64,000 bases of DNA from Tenrec ecaudatus (taxonomy: Eukaryota; Chordata; Mammalia; Afrosoricida; Tenrecidae): positions 122,432,937 through 122,496,936 of the forward strand of contig NC_134538.1 of the NCBI RefSeq assembly GCF_050624435.1, read 5' to 3'. The notes beneath the pieces were generated by a model. That model made no database searches. It was not told the DNA's origin and saw only the letters and a list, made by a program, of their open reading frames with translations. Of the stretch, positions 60,701 through 64,000 are shown piece by piece. Within the stretch, counting starts at the first letter, position 1. Each line of letters opens with the position of its first letter. The position numbers and the translations under genes were made by a program.

Positions 60701-60884
60701 GTGTTTCAGCAGAGTTCAATGAAACCTATCCTACACAGAAAACCCAATCCATACTGGGAATTCCTTACTGGAAAATCCCCCTTACCTTTAGTTATGCAAG
60801 TGAAGTAGTCATTATCTCCCTCCTTGATGGGTTCACCGGCTGCTTTCCGTTTGTCTGGGTGATGCTTCAAAACCATCGCTTTAT
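39100..60884 (-). CDS. DNAJC2: DNAJC2 (MPP11/ZRF1), 14 3'-terminal coding exons
   Basis: Ribosome-associated J-protein that pairs with HSPA14 to help fold nascent chains and, as ZRF1, also binds chromatin. The 14 exons join in frame into 511 codons, exactly human residues 111-621, so the gene looks intact. Exon at 60,786 carries the J-domain HPD (119-121). Next come the zuotin-homology region, a long Lys/Glu-rich charged helix (residues about 270-365), SANT1 (about 450-510) and SANT2 (about 549-604). It starts mid-codon; the first 110 residues are not visible up to 64,000 and must lie farther right. Boundaries were placed by matching the recalled family protein. Confidence 0.95.
39510..39664 (-). 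CDS. DNAJC2: DNAJC2 exon, SANT2 domain
   Basis: Residues 546-597 with the SANT/Myb tryptophans ('[19 protein letters not shown]', '[17 protein letters not shown]'). Acceptor AAGCAG was chosen over an upstream AAG because it keeps the family length. The donor is GTTGTC, unusually weak. Confidence 0.92.
39665..40344 (-). other. DNAJC2 intron sequence, unassigned
   Basis: Unique AT-rich sequence between the SANT2 exon and an L1-type insertion. Confidence 0.5.
40345..40360. repeat. 16-bp target-site duplication, left
   Basis: AAAATGCAATAGCACC is identical to 41,711-41,726. Confidence 0.9.
40843..40920. repeat. TA/TG-rich microsatellite
   Basis: Mixed (TATG)/(TA) run inside the L1-type copy. 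Confidence 0.85.
41585..41670 (+). mobile_element. RTE LINE fragment within the transduced segment
   Basis: 'gcaaggatgttacattgaag' and 'tcatatgcatgtgaacgtta' align with RTE text at 8,520-8,560 and 10,610-10,640. Confidence 0.6.
41727..42795 (-). other. DNAJC2 intron sequence, unassigned
   Basis: No recognised repeat. An SINE-like phrase at 42,055-42,220 ('tgtaaggtaagcactgtgaa') is too weak to call. Confidence 0.4.
42796..42903 (-). CDS. DNAJC2: DNAJC2 exon, SANT1-SANT2 linker
   Basis: Residues 510-546 ('[20 protein letters not shown]'). Confidence 0.95.
42998..43098 (-). CDS. DNAJC2: DNAJC2 exon, second half of SANT1
   Basis: Residues 476-510 ('[16 protein letters not shown]', '[14 protein letters not shown]'). 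It reads TRNAKD where human has KRTAKD. Confidence 0.96.
43099..43773 (-). other. DNAJC2 intron with a (GT)n(GA)n microsatellite
   Basis: Unique sequence except for a compound GT then GA repeat at 43,550-43,596. Confidence 0.7.
43774..43958 (-). CDS. DNAJC2: DNAJC2 exon, first half of SANT1
   Basis: Residues 415-476. It includes the Gly-rich linker and '[20 protein letters not shown]'. Pro replaces a Ser seen in human, and the start reads IGD where human has IEE. Confidence 0.93.
44282..44395. mobile_element. TIR MITE with TA flanks
   Basis: A 114-bp element with inverted ends of about 22 bp: CTGTATATACTTGAGTATAA on the left and, reverse complemented, CCGTATACACTCGTGTATAA on the right. TA lies at both sides (44,280-44,281 and 44,396-44,397). 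This suggests a Tc1/mariner-like MITE; the superfamily is not certain. Confidence 0.65.
44640..45990 (-). mobile_element. RTE-type LINE, antisense, longest RTE copy here
   Basis: About 1.35 kb of reverse RTE text, including the reverse-transcriptase C-terminal side: 'agcaaaattttacttgtgtg', 'aatattaatgatattgctca', 'ggtggctgtcttcccaattt', 'gccttcagtgcagctcaggc'. It is heavily frame-broken, so not active. Confidence 0.8.
45991..46824 (-). other. DNAJC2 intron sequence, unassigned
   Basis: Unique sequence. A 126-codon minus-strand open frame at 46,045-46,425 has no family resemblance. Confidence 0.45.
46825..46894 (-). CDS. DNAJC2: DNAJC2 exon
   Basis: Residues 391-414 ('[20 protein letters not shown]'). 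Confidence 0.95.
46967..47055 (-). CDS. DNAJC2: DNAJC2 exon
   Basis: Residues 362-391 ('[20 protein letters not shown]'). Confidence 0.95.
47600..47715 (-). mobile_element. AfroSINE, partial, antisense
   Basis: 'accattgagtccattctgat', 'cgtttccaaggctgtgaatc'. A plus-strand tail fragment ('cactatgagttggagttgat') lies at about 47,950-47,990. Confidence 0.65.
48480..48751 (+). mobile_element. Partial LTR related to family 4
   Basis: 'gtgagcaagctaccataaaa', 'tgtctgactcctgtatttta' and the end 'ggtctcctctgaca' match 15,560-15,722. The left end and duplication could not be found. Confidence 0.65.
48752..49295 (-). other. DNAJC2 intron sequence, unassigned
   Basis: AT-rich unique sequence, nothing recognised. 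Confidence 0.45.
49296..49507 (-). mobile_element. AfroSINE, full length, antisense
   Basis: One of the cleanest copies: tail 'attgagtcaattctgactca', middle 'aagcctcatctttctgcctt', head 'cactaagacaccagggctcc'. Confidence 0.88.
49890..51440 (+). mobile_element. Older L1-type 3' UTR copy, sense
   Basis: One module at about 50,440-50,560. The element is interrupted by an OC1-like hAT at 50,756-50,980. It ends beyond a polypurine tract at 51,170-51,245. It is diverged. Confidence 0.6.
50756..50980 (+). mobile_element. OC1-like hAT MITE (copy 2), nested in L1-type repeat
   Basis: A 225-bp element with ends CAGGGGTCCTCAAACT and AGTTTGAGGACGCCTG. The 8-bp duplication CTCTAGTC / CTCTAGTT flanks it; uninterrupted L1-type copies read 'ctctagttcct' here, so the insertion site is clear. 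Confidence 0.88.
51560..52285 (+). mobile_element. L1-type 3' UTR copy, sense, single module
   Basis: 'gcagatggtgcccgactatc', 'taaaggcttgaagataagca' then G-rich tract and truncated 'taggagtccccaataag' end. Confidence 0.7.
52479..52628 (-). CDS. DNAJC2: DNAJC2 exon, charged helix
   Basis: Residues 312-361, Lys/Glu/Gln/Arg-rich ('[20 protein letters not shown]'), likely a long helix in the ribosome-binding region. Confidence 0.96.
52963..53084 (-). CDS. DNAJC2: DNAJC2 exon, charged helix
   Basis: Residues 271-311 ('[20 protein letters not shown]' onward), dense in Lys, Glu and Ala. Confidence 0.96.
53158..53249 (-). CDS. DNAJC2: DNAJC2 exon
   Basis: Residues 240-271 ('[20 protein letters not shown]'). 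Confidence 0.96.
53664..53729 (-). CDS. DNAJC2: DNAJC2 exon
   Basis: Residues 218-240 ('[20 protein letters not shown]'). Confidence 0.96.
54075..54135 (-). mobile_element. AfroSINE/RTE tail fragment
   Basis: 'taccgttgagttgattctga' only. Low confidence. Confidence 0.4.
54437..54725 (-). mobile_element. L1-type 3' end, short antisense copy
   Basis: Reverse end 'cattttattgggggctcata'. It is bracketed by the duplication ACAAGTACTT (54,427-54,436 and 54,726-54,735). Confidence 0.75.
54961..55061 (+). mobile_element. AfroSINE, 5' half, split by an L1-type insertion
   Basis: 'gacagctaacatgccagggt' and 'cagtccacctagaggtgcct'. The 3' half resumes at 57,381-57,440 ('ggaaaaccctatggagcccc'). Confidence 0.65.
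55062..57380 (+). mobile_element. L1-type 3' UTR insertion, longest copy, duplicated module
   Basis: A 2,319-bp sense copy with exact 14-bp duplication AAACGAACCCTGGA (55,048-55,061 and 57,381-57,394). It carries the module twice (about 56,270-56,420 and 56,515-56,670), joined by 'gggtgcacacctccatgata', as at 40,361-41,710. It ends with AATAAA and an A-rich tail. It lies in a DNAJC2 intron, antisense to the gene. Confidence 0.82.
57503..57583 (-). CDS. DNAJC2: DNAJC2 exon
   Basis: Residues 191-218 ('[20 protein letters not shown]'). Confidence 0.95.
57653..57709. repeat. (CA)n microsatellite
   Basis: About 26 CA units with an AAA interruption, 70 bp upstream (minus strand) of a DNAJC2 exon acceptor. 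Confidence 0.95.
57710..58436 (-). other. DNAJC2 intron sequence, unassigned
   Basis: No recognised element. Confidence 0.4.
58437..58560 (+). mobile_element. AfroSINE, partial
   Basis: 'gttggcagttcaaatccacc', 'gggtgaaagctgaggctatc' and a diverged tail. Confidence 0.7.
58805..58890. mobile_element. MER5-like hAT-Charlie relic
   Basis: 'aatcagaggctctgggagtg' and 'caactctccaggtgatctca' recall MER5A/B, an old eutherian DNA transposon. Confidence 0.55.
59196..59417 (+). mobile_element. OC1-like hAT MITE (copy 3)
   Basis: A 222-bp element starting CAGGGGTCCTCAAACT, flanked by the exact 8-bp duplication CACTACAC (59,188-59,195 and 59,418-59,425). Its sequence closely matches copy 2. Confidence 0.9.
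59724..59865 (-). CDS. DNAJC2: DNAJC2 exon, J-domain end
   Basis: Residues 144-191 ('[20 protein letters not shown]'). Confidence 0.96.
60540..60670. mobile_element. MER5A-like hAT-Charlie relic
   Basis: 'ggtctgggagggagcctgcg', 'aagctgccagggc' and a (CTG)5 run, as in MER5A. It explains a polyalanine open frame on the minus strand. Confidence 0.55.
60786..60884 (-). CDS. DNAJC2: DNAJC2 exon with J-domain HPD motif
   Basis: Residues 111-144 ('[20 protein letters not shown]'). The HPD tripeptide needed to stimulate Hsp70 ATPase is intact. Earliest DNAJC2 exon in the window. Confidence 0.96.
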
Positions 60885-61328
60885 CTACAATGTAAGTCAG
60901 ATTCAGATAACTTGTCATTTTCGGCATCAAAAAACTAAAACTCAAAATGAGCTAAACAGAGACCATTTCCAACATTGGTATTTAAAAAAAAGTCTCCTGT
61001 GACAAAACATTTACTTCTTACCGGTGGAAGTCCCAGAGAGGGTGAAAGGACCATTTTAAGTTGGGCCCCAAGCGCTGGGAACCTCCCTGCCCCAGTTCTC
61101 CCTCATTCACTGGCCCACACGTCCCTAAAAGCCGAGCAACAGCGGGAGACGACTTCCCTCTTGGATTGTACAGGCAGCCCACCAGTGCTGCCCACGTAGA
61201 CGACTAGGGCCTGAAGTACTTTTATCAGCGTAGCGCATGCTGTTTGTTGATGAGGCATGGGAATTATCTGTGCACCTTCACCATCTACTTAGCAAATCAT
61301 GCAGATCAGAGAGTATTATCTAGCTAAG
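60885..61328 (-). other. DNAJC2 intron sequence, unassigned
   Basis: Unique sequence upstream of the J-domain exon. No further DNAJC2 exon was found here or up to 64,000. Confidence 0.5.
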
Positions 61329-61505
61329 TAAGGTGACCAGACATCCCACTTTTGGCGGGACAGACCCGATTTTTGGAAAGAATCCACGGCAAGCTAGAGT
61401 ATAAGGTTTTCGGCGGCCATGTGGCTATTTCGCCAGGATATGAGTTTTGTCAGTGGTGTCCTGGCTGGTGAGCCGCTTTACCAGTGTTAACATCTGGTCA
61501 CCTTA
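61329..61505. mobile_element. Short TIR DNA transposon
   Basis: A 177-bp element with perfect 13-bp inverted ends TAAGGTGACCAGA / TCTGGTCACCTTA and an exact 7-bp flanking repeat AGCTAAG (61,322-61,328 and 61,506-61,512). It contains 'ttttggcgggacagacccga'. Superfamily unclear; hAT-like is possible. Confidence 0.75.
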
Positions 61506-61506
61506 A

Positions 61507-61715
61507 GCTAAGCCATGAGTGGCACAGTGGGTTAAGCACTGGGCTGTCAACCAAAAGCTTAGTGACTTGAACCCACTAGCTGCTGGGAGGAACAAAGATG
61601 AGGCTCCTTGTTCCCATAAAGATTTACAGCCTTGAAAATATTACAGAGCCGCTCTACGCTATCCTATGGGGTTGCTACCTGTCAGAATCAAATGGTGGCA
61701 ACGGGAAGCTCCAAA
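61507..61715 (+). mobile_element. AfroSINE, directly abutting the TIR element
   Basis: Head 'gagtggcacagtgggttaag', body 'caaagatgaggctccttgtt', tail 'cctgtcagaatcaaatggtg'. Confidence 0.82.
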
Positions 61716-61922
61716 CAAATGAAGGAAAACCTACTGTTTGTGGGAACTATTCTTTTAACACTCTATTGAATTTGATTTGTGATTCTTTTAATCAGATAGG
61801 CCTAAAAAAGTGTATTTTAAGGGGTAATTCTGATAATTTCAGAAAGATCAATTTCCAAACATTTGTATATAAACATTGCTCTCAAAGAAATCTATGGTTT
61901 TTTTCATCTGTCGTCCTTTGCT

Positions 61923-62112
61923 CAGTGGTTCTCAAACTTCTTAATGTTGCGACCCTTTAATACAGTTCCTCATGTTGTGGTGACCCCCCAACCATAAAAT
62001 TACTTTCGTTGCTACTTCATAACTGTCATTTTGCTACTATTATGAATCGGGCGACCCTTGTGAAAGGGTCGTTCCACCCCCAAAGAGGCCGAGACCCACA
62101 GGCTTAGTTCAT
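61923..62112 (-). mobile_element. SPIN-like hAT MITE
   Basis: Starts CAGTGGTTCTCAAACTTC and contains 'cgaccctttaatacagttcc', 'catgttgtggtgacccccca' and 'ttgctacttcataactgtca'. These match, from recall, the SPIN (Space Invader) MITE. Its far end is eroded; the flanks CCTTTGCT and GATTTGCT give a 6/8 candidate duplication. Confidence 0.85.
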
Positions 62113-62379
62113 GATTTGCTTTTTCCTTTGATAAAATAAATTTGGGGATATTACTGCCTCCATTTCCCCCTCCCTCTTCTTTAGTGCTATTCTTTTAAAA
62201 GTTATTTTTTTTCTTCCTTAAAAAAAAAAAGAAAAAGGTAATAGTTTGAGGCAGTGAACTTACTGCAGGTACAGACAGCCCTGGCTGCCAACTCTAAGGC
62301 TCCAACATAGCAAATCTATCAATATATTTTGTCCCTTCTAAGCCTAAAGATGTATATTTAATTTCCCAAGCAGTTCTTT

Positions 62380-62830
62380 TAGTTAGTTTGTTTAAATGTA
62401 TTTATTTTTTAAAACTGAGATGTAATGAAAATTTTTAGGTTTTATGCACAATGGGACTGACAACTGTACAAACTCATATAGCTACAAACCAGATACAGCA
62501 CTGCCATCATCAAGACACAACGTCCTTGACCTTGACCTGGTATCACACCCCTATCACCTGAACAACCTTGCTGACTTCTGTAGCCAAAGACTAGATGTGG
62601 AAGCATATTGTCTGTCTGGTTTCTTCTACTCCACCATAATAAGACTCATTCACATTCTTGTGTATACCAGTAATTCTTCCAGTTTCTTACTGCTGAGCAG
62701 TATTCCATTGTGCCAACAGATCCCAGCCTGCTGTTCTCTTCTGTTACTGAACATTTGGGTGGTTTCCAGTTTTTGAATAAGGTTATTATGAACATTCCTG
62801 CACACATCTTTTTATGTACACACTAAGCCG
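62380..62830 (-). mobile_element. Ancient L1 3' UTR relic
   Basis: 'tgctgagcagtattccattg', 'catttgggtggtttccagtt' and 'ttattatgaacattcctgca' are old L1 3' UTR phrases in antisense. Confidence 0.7.
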
Positions 62831-63345
62831 AGTCATTCCAACAGACACTCTACAGGACCAGAAACTGTGACAAATACATTTTTTGTGAGGGTGGGAGGTG
62901 TTTCAGGTCAGAGATTTTTCTTATAAATACAAGTGAGCCCTAACACTCAAGAGGCATAGAATTCCTGTGAGCACCAGATGACTAGGTTTAGAGCTGTGTG
63001 GCCAGGAACAAGCATCAAATGGTACCCAGTGGTTTGGAGGCACGCTGGGTCCGCCACTAGTGGGCACCATCACCGTGACCCGGTGTCAATTACCAGCAGA
63101 ACGCGTTGTCTTCAGCCCGTCTTCACTCACAATGGTCTCCTTGGAATTTCAAGCATATCTTGATTAGTAAAACCTAATTTACCCCAAAATATGAATCTCC
63201 TTAGAAATCAGGAAGGTTTTTTCTTTGTAATTTTTGTCTCTGTGAGATTTATTCTGACTTGTTGAGAGAAATCTAGCATCTCATCTGTTTTTTCTTCGAA
63301 ACCTTGGGAACATTCCTTAGGGTTTTGCTTTTTCATTATAAATCT
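62831..63345 (-). other. DNAJC2 intron sequence, unassigned
   Basis: Nothing recognised. Confidence 0.45.
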
Positions 63346-63432
63346 TGGGAGAAAGATGAGGCTGTCTGCTCCTAGGAAACCTGATATACATCATTATGAG
63401 TCGGTATCGACTCAGTGGCAGTGGGTTTGAGT
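63346..63432 (+). mobile_element. AfroSINE, 3' part
   Basis: 'gggagaaagatgaggctgtc' and the tail 'tatgagtcggtatcgactca'. Confidence 0.8.
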
Positions 63433-63881
63433 TTAATTAAAGTCAGCCTTTGTAATTTTAACTAGTGTTCTCATGTTTTTCGTTTCTAGGCAATCTGTAC
63501 TTACTTCTCCCCAGACAGCTTTCTGCAATGCCTACTCCACCCCCAGTGCAGTGCCTTCGTTTCTCCTGACAACAGTTCACAAGTTTTCTTTGAGCCTTAT
63601 GATAAATTAAGTCTGAGTGAGAAGATGTCATCAATTTCTGGTACAGTTTCCTCTTAGGCTGCACTCCTTTTTTCCACGTTGATTTTTCTTCCTTTAATCC
63701 CTTATGCATATTATAGGATTTTGAAAGGGCCTATGCTTGTCAACGATGGACATGTAATCCCATTAGAGAAAAAAGGGTCAGAGCTCACAGAACACGCAGT
63801 GTGAAAAAGAAACCAGCGTAACTTGGGGCCAGCTGTTACATATTTATGGACATCCCAGACTGTCTTCCTTCTGAGTCTAAA
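63433..63881 (-). other. DNAJC2 intron sequence, unassigned
   Basis: Nothing recognised. Confidence 0.45.
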
Positions 63882-64000
63882 TAAAGGAGCCCTGCTGGCG
63901 ACGTGGGCGAAGTGCTGGGCTGCAGGGCTGCTGGCTCATCCCCCGGCTGCTCCACAGGAGACAGATCCGGCAGCATGCGCTCGCAGACCTAGTCTTGGGT
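63882..64000 (+). mobile_element. AfroSINE, cut by window end
   Basis: Begins 'ggagccctgctggcgacgtg', the canonical AfroSINE start, and runs off the window. Confidence 0.75.

Noticed and set aside
60885-64000. Search for DNAJC2 exons 1-3 and PSMC2
   Set aside because: No sequence matching residues 1-110 of DNAJC2 or any PSMC2 exon was found; they probably lie to the right of the window.

Overview
This window is mammalian nuclear DNA, most likely from a tenrec such as the lesser hedgehog tenrec (Echinops telfairi). Three repeat groups point there. AfroSINE-type SINEs and their RTE-type LINE partner are hallmarks of Afrotheria. SPIN and OposCharlie1-like hAT elements are known from few mammals, and tenrec is the afrotherian among them. 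This species call is inference from recalled repeat families; no database was searched.

Layout. 1-23,400 is gene-poor and repeat-rich. Its only recognisable gene-like feature is an RPS20 retrocopy on the minus strand (coding 148-507) with an intact frame and a 16-bp target-site duplication. The rest is RTE, L1-type, AfroSINE, LTR and small DNA-transposon insertions, several nested inside one another. 23,400-38,800 holds the complete plus-strand PMPCB gene (beta subunit of the mitochondrial processing peptidase). I resolved 13 coding exons that join into 490 codons plus a stop, starting in a CpG island with an ETS/GABP-like site. 39,061-60,884 holds the last 14 coding exons of DNAJC2 (MPP11/ZRF1, a ribosome-associated J-protein with two SANT domains) on the minus strand. 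They encode residues 111-621 by human numbering; the first exons lie beyond position 64,000. The two genes converge tail to tail with only 299 bp between stop codons, the same order as human 7q22.

The genes do unrelated housekeeping jobs. PMPCB removes presequences from imported mitochondrial proteins. DNAJC2 partners HSPA14 on the ribosome and also acts at chromatin.

The mobile-element record is the most informative accessory content. A three-level nest lies at about 8,300-10,800 (RTE, then L1-type, then solo LTR), each step dated by its own target-site duplication. An L1-type insertion in a DNAJC2 intron (40,361-41,710) appears to carry a 3' transduction. Two L1-type copies share a duplicated internal module that other copies lack. 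Five solo LTRs have TG...CA ends and mostly clear 5-6 bp duplications. Three OC1-like elements and one SPIN-like element are candidates for horizontal transfer. I found no CRISPR array, operon, convincing structural RNA gene or novel protein-coding system.
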